From contig JAVGWX010000014.1 of NCBI GenBank assembly GCA_036924085.1, forward strand, positions 33,733,936 through 33,797,935: a DNA stretch of 64,000 nucleotides, given 5' to 3'. Of the stretch, positions 21,522 through 33,255 are shown piece by piece. The first letter of the stretch is position 1. Every line of letters starts with the position of its first letter. The translations under genes and the position numbers were made by a program. Under the pieces are notes generated by a model. The model was not told the origin of the DNA. It did not search any database and saw nothing but the letters and a program-made list of their open reading frames with translations. This stretch comes from Ariolimax columbianus. Taxonomy: Eukaryota; Mollusca; Gastropoda; Stylommatophora; Arionidae.

Positions 21522-24495
21522 AGAGGGAAAAACACACTCGACTTAGTTTTTACTACAGAGGAAAATGTGATTGAAAACGTTACTGTTGTGGAACTGTTTG
21601 GCTCAAGTGACCATCAAATCATCCGTTGGGATCTTATTGCAGGGAAAGAACTAAACATAAACACGCGAACATACGATTTCTCCAAGGCAGATATTAAGAA
21701 GATAAAAGAGGCAGCGAACCACATAATCTGGAAAGATATTGTCAGAAGAACAGATGTTGAACAAGAGTGGGAGACTTTTAAAACAGTTCTAGAACAGCTG
21801 AAAGAGGAATGTGTTCTATGAAGGGGGGTAAACCATTAGCGTAAAAAGTGGATAAGTAGATATGTAGTTAAATGTAGAAGAGATAAAAATAAAGCATGGA
21901 CAAAATATATAGAAGCAGATAAATCAACAGAAAAATATTTAAAATATTTAGACATACTGAACATAGCTCAGAAAGTGAATAAAACAGCAAAAATAGACTT
22001 TAAAAAAAACTTGTTCAGAGGATCAAGACTGATAGTAAAAGCTTCTTTTCTTATGTTAGAAAAAAACAAACAACGAAAGACAAAGTAGACAATCTCATAG
22101 ACAGCACGGGAATAATAATAAGTGAGAAAATGGAGGCAGCTAATCTATTCACTCAGTACTTTGGCACAGTCTACACAAAAGAGGACTGCTCCAAGATCCC
22201 AGAGCCTATAGATATTTTTCAAAGAGACATGGATACAGCGGGATTAAGATCAATCAGTATTGCATAGGAAATGGTTTTTAAAAAATTGGAGGGGTTAAAA
22301 GTGGATAAATGTTCAGGTCAAGGTGGTATTCATCCACAATTGCTGTTTGAAATTATTAGAGACCAACTAGCAAAACCATTGGCTTTACTACGTTCTCAAT
22401 CACTTACAAAATGGATTGTTCCACGGGATTGAAAAGATGCAGAAGTGATCCCTTATTCAAAAAATCAGATCCAGCGAATTATAGACCCGTGAGTTTAACG
22501 AGCATAGTCTGTAAATTGATAGAGTTAATAATAAAAGAAAACATTGTAATGCATTTAGACAACTTTAATCTAATACGAAATAGTCAGCATGGGTTTACTA
22601 AAGGCAGATCAAGCTTAACAAATCTATTAGAATTCATGGAGGAGATTACTAAAATGATAGATAAAGGGGAGCCAGTGGACGTTATTTATCTAGATTTTAG
22701 CAAAGGCATGTGATAGAGTACCTCATCAAAGATTATTTCGAAAATTAAAATCACATGGAATAGGTGGGTAAGTTACCAAATGGATTGGAAATTGGTTAAC
22801 GGGAAGAAGGTAGAGAGTGTAAATAGCTAAGGAGTATTCTGAGTGGTGTGAAGTGAAAAGTGGAGTGCCACAGAGCTCGGGTTTTGGGACAAATTTTGTT
22901 CTTGATATATAGAAACGATTTGGACATTGACATGGGATCCATGATTGTAAAATTTACAATTGACACAAAACTGTACAGTAGTGTCTCATGTAAATCAGAA
23001 GTGGATAAATTGAGGTCAGATTTAGATAACATTCAAGAATGGTCTGTAAACTGGCAAATAGAGTTTAATGTAGATAAATGTACAGTCATCCACAAGGGTA
23101 GATCCAAATTAGAACATAATTACAGAATGGGAGAGAACAATATTAGAAAGATAGATAAGGAAATGGACCTAGCAGTTATAATAGATCACACAAGTAAGTT
23201 GAGGGAGCAAGTTCAGGTTGCAGTGAAAAAGGCAAATCCAATGTTAGGTATGATACAAAGAAATATTAAACATAGGAGCAAGGAAGTGATAGTCAAACTG
23301 TATAAAGAATTATTTAGACCTAGATTGGAGTACTGTGTACGGGTGTGGAGTCTTTATCATAGAGGGGATATACACATGCTGGAAAGAATCCAAAATTGAG
23401 CGACAAAGCTGATAGTAGGATTCCAGAATTACAGTTATGATGAAAGACTAAGAAACAACCGGCCTTCAGTGTTTAGAAGAGAGAAGAATTCGTGGTGACT
23501 TAATACAGTTTTATAAGATGATCAGAGGAATGGATAAATTAGACTATAACACGTGACACACAGTGAAAATGAAAGCCATATAGTCCTGCTTACAGATGCT
23601 CTCGCCGTAGTCACAGCGCTAAAAAGCCAGAAAAATACTGAGCTTAATGACTTAAGAGCAGCACTCTGCAAACTGTGCCAGCAGTCCGCACCAAGAAAGG
23701 TAGTGGTACAGTGGGTCCCATCACACTGCAACATCCAAGGCAATGAGGAGGCAGACAGACTGGCAAAAGAAGGTGCAAGACTACCACAAACAGATACTAG
23801 CATGACGTACGAAGAGTCAAAACGGCTTATCAAAGCCAGATACGTGACCAAATGGGAAACCGAACATACTGGTTACACCAAAAACGATGCCTATTACCAG
23901 TTGAACCGAAAAGAGCAGGTCGTCGTCTTCAGACTTCGCACTGGCCACAATAGACTGAGGTACCACCTATTCAACAAATTGAAGATAGGGTGTACCGACG
24001 AATGCCCGTGCGGTACTGGTAAATTGACCGCTGAACATCTGCTGCAGAACTGCCCGACATACGAGGATCAGAGAGAGCAGATGTGGCCATCACCAGTGGA
24101 ACTGCAAGACAGGCTCTATGGCAGTGGCGACAGCCTCAGGATGACCGCCGCTTTTTTCGAAAAAATAATGGTTACTGTCTGACTGCGTACGAAGAAGAAG
24201 AAGAAGACTATAACACTTTTTTTTTTTTAAACAGCTAGCCGCAAGAACGAGAGGGTATAGCTACAAATTAACTAAAGCTAGGTCCAAATTAGATATTAGG
24301 AAATATTTTGTAATTAAAGAGTGGTAAATGCTTGGAATGCATTGCCACAGGAGGTAGTTGAGGCAGGAACAGTTAATGCATTTCAGAATTAATTGGATGC
24401 GCAAAGCTTTTATAGCAAGGTAATGTAAATGAAACTGGTTGTATAAGACTCTGCAGGGTTTCCTAAACCAGTATAAAGACGTTGTTAAGGTAAGT
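21522..24495 (+). mobile_element. CR1-like LINE copy 3, interrupted by an I-type LINE
   Basis: Readable in order: end of the endonuclease (GKNTLDLVFTTEENVIENV and LFGSSDHQIIRWDL with the SDH motif), linker (RKKWISRYVVKCRRDKNKAW), RT fingers and motif A (22411-22713 frame: VSLTSIVCKLIELIIKENIV, HGFTKGRSSLTNLLEF), palm and thumb (22860-23399 frame) and the CR1 C-terminus up to LDYNT at 23552. Here copy D of the I-type LINE is inserted. The CR1 3' UTR resumes at 24217 after the duplicated target and ends near 24495. Frame-broken throughout. Confidence 0.88.
23553..24204 (+). mobile_element. I-type LINE copy D, nested, 12-bp TSD
   Basis: A 652-base, 5'-truncated insertion flanked by exact copies of AGACTATAACAC (23541-23552 and 24205-24216). 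It carries an uninterrupted 209-codon frame (23553-24182): RNase H from HSENESHIVLLTDALAVV through GNEEADRLAKEGARLP, then ECPCGTGKLTAEHLLQNC and the normal stop, followed by a GAA tail. The initiating Met of that frame lies at the truncation point and is fortuitous. Orientation is the same as the CR1 host. The lack of stops suggests a recent insertion, younger than CR1 copy 3. Confidence 0.95.
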
Positions 24496-25149
24496 CACGC
24501 TTAATCTTATCCATACAGGCCGTACATAACCTTGTCCAAGCTTAACCTTATCTATACAGGTTACACTTAAACTTACCTATACTTAACCTTATCCATTTAG
24601 GCCATACAAGGGTAACGTGGTCTAGTGGTTAAGTGACACGACTCACAACCCGAAAGTGGTGGGTTTGATCTCCAATTACAGCACTAACAGTTAACGCGGG
24701 AAAGCAAACCCTAAGAAACTGCAGGAGAAGGCAGACTCTTTCATAAATTATTACCTAAGTCGGATACACTGGGCCAACAGGTGCACAAATAAAAACATAG
24801 TGCTACGCACACCACCATGGGATATTGAGAAATAAGGCGGACGTTAAAGAAAAAGGGAAAAGCTATAGGCCATACTTAACCTTTTCCCTACAAGCCATAC
24901 TTAATTGTAATAATACAAGCCATACTTAGCCTTATCCACACAATCCATACTTAACTTTATCCATATAAGCTATACTTAACTTTATCCATAGAAGCTATAC
25001 TTAACCGTAATCATTCAAGCTGCACCTAACCTTATGCATACTTAATCTTATTCACACAAGCTATACTTAACCTTTTCCATACAAGCCATACTTAATGTTA
25101 ATAATACAAGCCATACTTAACCTTATCCACACATTCCCATACTTAACCT
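24496..25149 (+). repeat. Degenerate CATACTTAACCTTATCC repeats around a SINE
   Basis: Irregular repeats of a 22-26 base motif (CATACTTAACCTTATCC plus an ACAAGC-type link) form the diverged edge of the 50-bp array that follows. A SINE interrupts them at 24608-24865. Confidence 0.75.
24608..24865 (+). mobile_element. tRNA-derived SINE with 10-bp TSD
   Basis: The insert is flanked by TAGGCCATAC (24598-24607 and 24866-24875). The head has an A-box-like TGGTCTAGTGGTTAAGTG and a B-box-like GGGTTTGATCTCC, spaced as in a tRNA, with a CTCACAA anticodon-like loop between. The body has no reading frame. The TSD sequence is also part of the surrounding repeat motif, so the exact boundary is less certain than for the other SINEs. 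Confidence 0.8.
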
Positions 25150-26105
25150 TATTCACGCAAGTCAAACCTAACCTTATCAACACAAGCCCCACTTAACCTT
25201 AACCACGCAAGTCAAACCTAACCTTATCAACACAAGCCCCACTTAACCTTAACCACGCAAGTCAAACCTAACCTTATCAACACAAGCCCCACTTAACCTT
25301 AACCACGCAAGTCAAACCTAACCTTATCAACACAAGCCCCACTTAACCTTAACCATGCAAGTCAAACCTAACCTTATCAACACAAGCCCCACTTAACCTT
25401 AACCACGCAAGTCAAACCTAACCTTATCAACACAAGCCCCACTTAACCTTAACCACGCAAGTCAAACCTAACCTTATCAACACAAGCCCCACTTAACCTT
25501 AACCACGCAAGTCAAACCTAACCTTATCAACACAAGCCCCACTTAACCTTAACTACGCAAGTCAAACCTAACCTTATCAACACAAGGCCCACTTATCCTT
25601 AACCACGCAAGTCATACTTATCCTTATCAACACAAGCCCCAGTTAACCTTAACCACGCAAGTCAAACCTAACCTTATCAACACAAGGCCCACTTATCCTT
25701 AACCACGCAAGTCATACTTATCCTTATCAACACAAGCCCCAGTTAACCTTAACCACGCAAGTCAAACCTAACCTTATCAACACAAGCCCCACTTAACCTT
25801 AACCACACAAGTCAAACCTAACCTTATCAACACAAGCCCCACATAACCTTAACCACGCAAGTCAAACCTAACCTTATCTACACAATCCCCACTTAACCTT
25901 AACCACGCAAGTCAAACCTAACCTTATCTACACAAGCCCTACTTAACCTTAACCACGCAAGTCAAACCTAACCTTATCTACACAATCCCTACTTAACCTT
26001 AACCACGCAAGTCAAACCTAACCTTATCTACACAATCCCTACTTAACCTTAACCACGCAAGTCAAACCTAACCTTATCTACACAATCCCCACTTAACCTT
26101 GCAAC
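25150..26105 (+). repeat. 50-bp minisatellite, about 19 copies
   Basis: The unit AACCACGCAAGTCAAACCTA plus ACCTTATCAACACAAGCCCC plus ACTTAACCTT recurs every 50 bases (for example 25201 and 25251). Central copies are almost identical. A variant pair (ending CACTTATCC and GTCATACTTATCC) occurs twice 100 bases apart (25581 and 25681), showing multi-unit duplication. The last units switch to ATCTACACAATCCC variants. Lies in the large DHRS4 intron. Confidence 0.93.
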
Positions 26106-26287
26106 AATCCTGAAAACAAAAGTATTTGATATTTTTCTCAATAGTTACATCCTCTTTTCACAACCATTTTATTATAGAAGAACATTTAAATAATTTTCAG
26201 GTCGCATGAAATCCCACAATAAAAATGATTAAACTGTAACTCACAGGTCGTGATCAATGTAGTCAGGAAATTTAATAACAGCAATCT
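26106..26287. other. No feature recognised
   Basis: A+T-rich spacer in DHRS4 intron. Confidence 0.4.
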
Positions 26288-26720
26288 TATTCTTCTTCTT
26301 CTTTTTCTTCTTCTTTGAGTTCGTCCTGAGAAGATGTTTTATTGTACTGTAGTTTACAGCGAGACATCGATATCAGCGCCTTACGGTCTGATACATCTGG
26401 TTTCAGCTGGCCTTTTTGGGTAACGGGTTTGTCTCCCCACTGCGAACCCTATTATCTTAGCCAGTCTACACTAGTGCAGCTTGTTTCTAGAGCCGGCGCT
26501 TGGAGGTGGAGTAGGGTCTTGGTCAGCTCTGGTTCGTTGACCCTGATACAAGCAGCCAGCTATCAGTCGCTGGCTGCTGTCAGCTCTTTCACTGTGCTGT
26601 CTTCACTTAGTCTTAGTCGATCTGTACTTCTACAGGAGCAGATGCTTCTGTACGGGTCCCAGCTCTGGAATGAGCTGGATGTAGCCGGAAGAAGGGTTAC
26701 CTGCTTAGCGGGCTAGGCTC
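26288..26720 (+). repeat. TTC microsatellite followed by a U1 copy
   Basis: A TTC-rich tract (26288-26318) leads into U1 sequence: TAGTTTACAGCGAGAC, then CTGATACATCTGGTTTCAGC, and GGAGGTGGAGTAGGGTCTTGGTC at about 26503. That last piece is the single-copy version of the 33-bp unit amplified at 62240-63515. The 124-codon frame at 26342-26716 is translated U1 and has no protein motif. Confidence 0.7.
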
Positions 26721-27152
26721 GAGCAGCTTAATACTCCGCTGTGTTGGGACAATCACTTACGGAGGGTAGTTAACAGATGTGCGAGTCCATCTTAATAGAC
26801 TCAAACACTAGAGCAAGGTAGATCCGCAGCTTGTTAGGCGACATCTATGCCGCTCTAAACAAACCACCTAACCATGGCCGGTGTTATGATATGTCACACA
26901 GTCGCCTCATACGGCATGCTCTCTATGAGGCAGTGGTGCTATTCTTGTCCTTGTCATACACAAAGACCCCGACAGACCACTCGATAGTGCTGTATCTTCG
27001 ATCATTTAATAATCTAGTGATCATTACAGCACAACAGGCTAATCTCCAAAATTGATTTTAAGTATATACATAAAGATAATAGGAAGGATTGTACTAGTAA
27101 ATCTCTGTAAGGCAAGGTAGAAGATGAACGTTTGAGAAGATGATAATTATAC

Positions 27153-27597
27153 GAGTAGGCTTCAAATGAAAACCATATGAGTGGAGTAGTAAGTTTCAAA
27201 GTTCCCAAATGGCGTGAGTTCTGTGACAGATTGTTCACTACAGGGTCAGGAACAGAACTCACCCGTTTTGGAACTTCCTACTACACTCATACACTTGCTG
27301 GAGCGAAAGACATGCATCGCAGAAATGGACCTTCATTCGCCGTTGAATTTATATAGGTATCGCCGCTTCGCTGCTAAAAAAACGAATAACAGCACGATGT
27401 TCCTCTTTTGTGCATGTCAATAGTTGGGCGGCCATATTTCAACTGCAATTATGACGTCATGTTTTTCAAATGCCCGTGATAGCACGCGTCAGACACTCTA
27501 GACATCCTTGTCTACCATATTAACAAGTTACATTACAAAGGCATGGTTTTTCTCATTTCTACTCCATTTGATTTAGGTTTTCATTTGAAGTCTTCTC
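27153..27597. mobile_element. Foldback / MITE-like element
   Basis: GAGTAGGCTTCAAATGAAAACC (27153 on) and, inverted, GGTTTTCATTTGAAGTCTTCTC (ending 27597) form imperfect ~37-bp terminal inverted repeats. A second inverted pair lies inside (AAGTTCCCAAATGGCGTGAG near 27199 against ACTCACCCGTTTTGGAACTT near 27258). No transposase. This fits a non-autonomous DNA element, but no target duplication could be defined. Lies in DHRS4 intron. Confidence 0.55.
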
Positions 27598-27637
27598 GAA
27601 AATTGATTTTATTGATTTTATTAAATTATGTACACGG

Positions 27638-29400
27638 TCATCATCATCATCATCTGGTTGATCATGCCTGAGACAGGCTGTAATGTGGTCTGACACTGGT
27701 TGTAAGGTTGTCTGAGACTGGCCGTAAGGTTGTTTGAGACTGGCTGTAAGGTTCTTTTAGTATATCTCTCCATTTGACCCTATCATCTGGTTGATCAGTC
27801 TGGAGACCGGTTGTATGGTTGTCTGAGTATGTCTCTCCATTTAACCCTATTCTCTGCAGTTCTCTTCATTGCATCATAAGTTGGTACTTTAATGTACCTG
27901 AATACCTGAGATGTAAAGGTGAGTCTTGATCGCCCCGGTCCTCTCTTGCCTTGAATCTTGCCCTCTAGTATCTTTTGTAGAAGACTTTCATGTCTCATAT
28001 TGTGACCCAGCCAATGCAACCAACGTCTTTGTATCATATGCAATATTTGTCTTTGTGCGCCCACATCATTAAGTACGTTGTAATTGCATTTTCTCTCTGT
28101 CAAACTCACTTTTTCCATTCTACGGTGGCACCACATTTCAAACGCTTCCAAGCTTTTTTCATCCTTCTTTGCCAATGTCCATGTTTCAGTCCCATACAGT
28201 GCAATTGACCATATATGAGTGGAGATTATTCTTTTCCTCACTTCTATCCTGATATTCTTTGAGGTTAACAATTTCTGTTTGTCACTGAAGCCCTTTTTTG
28301 CCATTGCAGTACTTATCTTAATGTGTGTCTCGTTGCGGGCATCTTCTGTTATAGTTTACCCCAAATATGTAAACTTCTGTACTTGTTCGATTATTTCACC
28401 ATCGATGGATATATTTATGTGCTTATGTTGCTTAGATATTACCAGTCTTTTGTCTTCGCTGTGTTTATTTTCATGCCAAAATCTTTGACAGTGCTATTAA
28501 TTTCATCAAGCAGCATTTGCAAAGTTGGTACTGATCCTCCCACTATCACTTGGTCATCAGCAAATTTGATGGCGTTAACTTTCATACCATTAACTCTGAT
28601 ACCCCTATTACAACTCCACATAACCTTGGCCATCATTGCCTAAGAATATGCGTTATAGACTCGGTGAAAGTATGCAGCCCTGTCGCACGCCCTGTTTTAT
28701 GGAAACTGGATCCGTGAGACCTTCTGTGATTGAAATAATCGTCTCTTGATTTTCATTCAGGTTCTGGATTAACTTAATGAGTTGTCTTTCTGTACCTATT
28801 TGCTGTAAAATCTTAAATAGTTTGCTGCAGGGAACTCGATCAAAGACTTTCTCATAGTCAATAAAACGAATAAACAGTGTACGTCCTTGATCGATCATTC
28901 TTTCTGCGAGAGGCCGCAATGATCCGATGGCATACTGTGTACCGCTGGACTTGCGAAATCCAAACTGGTTTATCTTTCAGAACCTCCTATATTTTTTTAT
29001 CAATTCTCATATGAATAATCTTCAAAAGAATTTTAGATGCATGTTTTATTAAACATAGTTCGGAATTGACCGCATTCTATAGCATAAGATTTTTTTGGCA
29101 AAGGAATTATCATTGCATTTGTGTGATCTTTTGGCCATATTCCCTTGATGTAAATGTCATTAATATGTTGAAAAAGTAAATTATGTAAAGTCTCTCCTGG
29201 TGCTTTCAGGAACTCGATAGGTAATTCATTTATCTCTGGTGCTTTGTTGTTCGGGATTAAGGAAAGTACCTTATTAAATTCTTCTCTGATTATATGTAAT
29301 CTTTCTTCTGTCAATGGTATGTTATTTAGTGGTGTTACCTTGATACAGACCCCATCATCGACATATTCTCTCCATCTTACTTTTTTGGTTTCCGAGTTTG
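27638..29400 (-). mobile_element. RTE-like LINE, RT to 3' tail
   Basis: On the minus strand in order: fingers (29314-29033: SLIPNNKAPEINELPIEFLK, IWPKDHTNAMIIPLPKK), palm A and B (28919-28653: FIRFIDYEKVFDRVPCSKLF, GVRQGCILSPSL), catalytic FADDQVIVGGS with MKINTAKTK (28636-28439), then thumb and C-terminus (28304-27795: SKNIRIEVRKRIISTHIWSI, ALYGTETWTLAKKDEKSLEAFEMWCHRRME, WLHWLGHNMRHESLLQ, KWRDILRQP). The 3' end on the left has short internal repeats and finishes in a (GAT)n-type tail (TCATCATC... at 27638-27654), as RTE elements do. Endonuclease missing; frame breaks between blocks. Sits antisense in the DHRS4 intron. Confidence 0.88.
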
Positions 29401-29544
29401 TAATTGATTTCCCATGCGTACAGTAGAGTACAAAAATATTTGACGGTATTGAATAGTGAACCTGTTACAAAGCATAGGCTGCATAGCATGAACAAAATAT
29501 GTAGTCAATTAGCTGTCTACATACAGACAGGGCTGATCGGCCTC

Positions 29545-29990
29545 GCCCTACAACAGCTCGGCCTCAGTCCACAACTGCTCGGCATCATCCTACAACAGGT
29601 TTACCACTGCTTCCAACAGCTCAGCCCACAACATCTCGGCCTCATCCTACAACAGATTGACCACTGCTTCCAACAGCTCAGCTGACAACAACTCGGCCTC
29701 ATCCTACAACAGGTTGACCACTGTTTCCAACAGCTCAGCCCCAAACAGCTCGGTGTCAGCCAACGACTGCTCCGCCACTATTCACAACAGCTCGGTGTCG
29801 GCCAACGACTGCTCCGCCACTGTTCACAACAGTTCAGTCATTGTACATAATAGCTCGGTAAACAACAGGACGGCCTTGGCCGATGACTACTCGGTCACTG
29901 TCCACAACAGCTTGGCCTTGTCCTACATAATCTCAGTCATTGCCCACAACAGTCCGACATCTGCCCTCAAATACTGGCTATGTTTAAAAG
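29545..29990 (+). repeat. Degenerate tandem repeats (57-bp and 42-bp units)
   Basis: Units built on CTCATCCTACAACAGGTTGACCACTG repeat at 57 bp (29641 and 29698). They pass into 42-bp units built on GCCAACGACTGCTCCGCCAC. The + strand frame of 112 codons (29657-29995) is only the translation of these units (Ser/Asn-rich) and is not called as a gene. Confidence 0.75.
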
Positions 29991-30301
29991 AGTAAGACAA
30001 CTTTATCTTACTGAATCGGGACCTTTCACGAAGCCCCTCTTTCACATAAGCCTTGGAAAACATTTTTGGAAACCTACAATTTTGTGGAGCACCAACTAAT
30101 GAATTCTTGTTACATGATACTTCTACACATTTTTTAGTAACATCATTGAAGTTACTAACAGCTATTTTCTCATTGGCTGCCAGAAACCATTCAAGCTATA
30201 GGTCGGATGATGTTTCAGGACAGATGTGCATCTCAAGCTCTTTATTATCCTTAATGTTTTATTATGTATGCCAAATCTTATAATTTGAATGTTTCCTGCA
30301 G

Positions 30302-30357
30302 CTTATAGGCACTACCGCTGCAAAAGTTTCTGCGCTAAAGAGGATTCCTCTAAGAAG
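30302..30357 (+). CDS. DHRS4: DHRS4-like SDR, penultimate exon
   Basis: A 56-base exon between CCTGCAG and GTAGGC. It reads LIGTTAAKVSALKRIPLR plus two bases (AG), which the last exon completes to Arg. It follows exon 18357-18491 in phase 0. It covers the segment that in other DHRS4 proteins precedes the RRLG-P-DC block, which is variable in sequence, so the call rests mainly on the perfect phase on both sides, the splice sites and the IPLRRLG junction. No start or stop is expected here. The intron before it is 11.8 kb and full of mobile elements. Confidence 0.8.
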
Positions 30358-30635
30358 GTAGGCTCTGCTTCACTAGAACCAAACTAATCCTTTACGGTGC
30401 TATTGTCTTAGGGTGAGGGTGTAGGGGAGTAGTTGGGGGATATTGTGTTGTTTTCCCATCTGAGTTGTTAAGGCGGAGTGCTATTGATTATTGGACTGTA
30501 TTTTTAACCTAAAAGCCCGACTTTAGATCACATTTTAAATGGACTTATTTGACCATAGGAATCCGACCTTGTCATTTCATGAATCTGAACAAATGCAAGA
30601 TTGGATTATGAGCTGAGCCATAAACCTCTTCACTG

Positions 30636-30654
30636 CCCCCCCCCCCCCCCCCCC
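30636..30654. repeat. C19 homopolymer
   Basis: Nineteen consecutive C in the second mapped DHRS4 intron. Two similar runs occur at 11991-12006 and 53144-53157. Confidence 0.9.
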
Positions 30655-30889
30655 AAAACCCCTCCTATCAGGAGAATGACACTTGGAAGTCATGACCCAA
30701 GAATAGCAGCCCCTTTTTAAGAGGACCAAAATTATAAAGTGTGGAAATACGTGTATCACAGGGTGACTGCCCACTGGGGATCAGATTCCCCACGGTGTAA
30801 TGATGAACATAGAGTGTCCTACCGTCATCACCATTGGTAGATTTGCTACTTTAACGATGAAGGTCAAACATGAAATTCAACAACAAAGG

Positions 30890-31130
30890 ACACAAATAGA
30901 AGCATGTTATATCGTCACTACACTTCTACAGCTAATAGGTAAGGAACTCGCCTCTCAAAAATCGAAGCATGTTATATCGTTACTATAGATGAGAGGTAAG
31001 GCGCTCGCCTCTTAAAAATATAAGCATGTTATATCGTCACTATAGCTGATAGGTAAGGCGCACGCGTCTCAAAAAATGAAAGCACGAAATAGGGGGGTGT
31101 TAGAATCCCGCAACTTATTTAATCATTGGG
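30890..31130 (+). repeat. Tandemly repeated SINE head (three copies of an A-box segment)
   Basis: Three consecutive segments share GCATGTTATATCGTCACTA followed by TAGCTGATAGGTAAGGCGC-type text and CGCCTCTCAAAAA. The last runs into GTGTTAGAATCCCGC, which resembles a tRNA B box. I read this as a tRNA-derived SINE whose 5' part has been tandemly triplicated. No TSD found. Confidence 0.45.
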
Positions 31131-32037
31131 CTCAATGGAGTTGAGATCTAGGACCTATTCACTATTCATAGCAGAAATGGACGATAAATTTACATGTCCC
31201 TGATACTCACTATGCATGTCAAAGAATCCTTGGTAGTTTACAATTAAATGCTGTAGCCGCTATTCTGTAAAAAAGACTAACACAAAAACATGCAGAATAA
31301 TAATGACATTCAAATCTAATATCCTGAATAAGCTGCAGGAAGTAAATCGCATAAAAAATAATGTTACGGATATTCTTTAGCTACAAGGCGTCCGGTATAT
31401 TGCCAGTTAGAATACCAGGATTTCAACTAGTTGTTTTTCTCTACAGGTCAATTCTATTTCAAGGTTTAAGTCTGTACATTATGCACAACTGTGTGCAAAT
31501 AGGTTGTTTTCAAACAACAATTGTTTTGTTAACATTTATTTTATTTCATTCCACATTTTGACATGCTTCAGTCAACCTTACTGTATAAGTGTGACTTACT
31601 TGGCAAGGAAACTGGTAAACACAACTATAAAAGGCAGTGACTTAGTACAATATTCTCGGACACTAAACAAAAATATACTTCATCTGTGGCACAACAACTA
31701 CAAATATAGCGCAAGACAAAGAACAGAAAACAAAACAGCATGTGATACACCCTCAGAAAAACACCTAACAATATAATCAAGCAAGCAATGCTGGAATCCT
31801 ACAGATAAAATAAGAGTGAATAATCTAAATAGCACATATTGACAGCAATCAACGCCCGAGAAGGATTCAAGAGACCAGACAAAAATATTTATCGGTTGAG
31901 AAAAAAACCTTTGCGGTCATAATGGTCCACAGGGAACTAGAATGATTAGATAAGTCTATATGGAGAACACGTTAGACAGTAACAAATCAGGAAACCAGTC
32001 AAGGACAACGAGCGAGGATATGGAATGCTATTTTATT
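31131..32037. other. Intron sequence, nothing firm recognised
   Basis: About 900 bases of A+T-rich DHRS4 intron. The open frames at 31361-31561 and 31504-31776 carry no motif I can name. Part of 31560-31850 has scattered Lys/Asn-rich coding-like text that could be decayed LINE. Confidence 0.35.
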
Positions 32038-32273
32038 ATCAGTGTTGAATAAGGAATGATATTTACTTATCAGTGTTGAATAAGGAATGAGATTTACTTA
32101 TCAGTGTTGAATAAGGAATGATATTTACTTATCAGTGTTGAATAAGGAATGAGATTTACTTATCAGTGTTGAATAAGGAATGAGATTTACTTATCAGTGT
32201 TGAATAAGGAATGAGATTTACTTATCAGTGTTGAATAAGGAATGAGATTTACTTATCAGTGTTGAATAAGGAA
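32038..32273 (+). repeat. 31-bp minisatellite, 7-8 copies
   Basis: TCAGTGTTGAATAAGGAATG plus AGATTTACTTA recurs every 31 bases (32041 and 32072). It abuts the LINE fragment that follows. Confidence 0.92.
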
Positions 32274-33255
32274 TGGAGAACATCACACAAATCGAAAGTA
32301 TGGAGATGAGCAGAGACCAAAGAAACACTCCAGCAGGGGGAGAAGTTCAAACGAATGTCTGATCACTCAATATATGACAGGATAAATCGTATGGGAAGAG
32401 GGAGATTAAAGAGAAACCACTTCATATCAAAAACAAAAGAACTTGCTAGAGCAGACCAAATCATAAGCCAGGCAGTGGTTAGAGATCTAAAACAAATATC
32501 CCAAATGCAACCATGGAAAAATACCAAATCCGCTGAGATGGTAGAAACCATAGAGGGGATAGGGAAAAAGGGAACTCAGACAGATTCAAAAAGGAAATTT
32601 ATCACAGAAGAATATCTTAAGAGAATATACCCACCAGAAACATGGATACACGTATATATAGATGGCTCATCTAACAAATCCACATCAAATGGAGGTAGAG
32701 GGGTCTATTACAGACTAAGGAATGGAGAAGAAAAAACTTGAGTATTAACAACGGGAACTTATTCCAATAATTTCCGCGCAGAAGCAGAGGCACTGAAGCC
32801 TGCAGCTGAGCTTGTAATCCAAGATAAAGATATCCACCAAGAAAACTTAGTATTCCTGACTGATGCCGCGTCAGTATAAGCAGCGCTAAAACAACACAAC
32901 GATGAAGATCTCGAGCAATGTATGTTCTACCTGACACAGCTCTCAGCAGAACACCCAAGGTTGGTCAGACAGTGGATCCCATCCCACTGCAATATTGAAG
33001 GTAATGAAGATGCAGACAAACTAGCAAAGAGTGGAGGAGCATTCCCACAAACAGACCTGAGTATCACATATAATGAGGCCAAGACCATAATTAAAGCCAA
33101 CTTCAGCGGCAAATGGGCTGATCAATACCCCGACTTCTGAAAAGAAGACAGCTACTTTAACTTAACTAGAGAAGAGCAAGTCATCATCTTCAGACTGAGA
33201 ATTGGGCATAACAGACTCAAGGGTCACCTTTACAACAGAATGAGGATTTTAAGTC
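32274..33255 (+). mobile_element. Diverged I-type LINE (sister family), RNase H region
   Basis: The + strand encodes a relative of copies A-G at roughly half identity by eye: HSIYDRINRMGRGRLKRNHF, WIHVYIDGSSNKSTSNGG (RNase H Asp), NFRAEAEALKPAAEL (Glu), VFLTDAASV (Asp), WIPSHCNIEGNEDADKLAKSGG (Asp), and IIFRLRIGHNRLKGHLYNRM. In-frame stops occur after GEEKT, after DAASV and after QYPDF. It is cut off before the Cys knuckle, so neither end is natural. Lies in the last DHRS4 intron. Confidence 0.85.

Noticed and set aside
25150..26105. CCTAACC/CTTAACC text resembling telomeric repeats
   Set aside because: The true period is 50 bp with mixed motifs; no TTAGGG-type hexamer array is present.
29657..29995. 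A 112-codon Ser/Asn-rich protein
   Set aside because: It coincides with degenerate 57- and 42-bp repeats; no motif or start context supports it.
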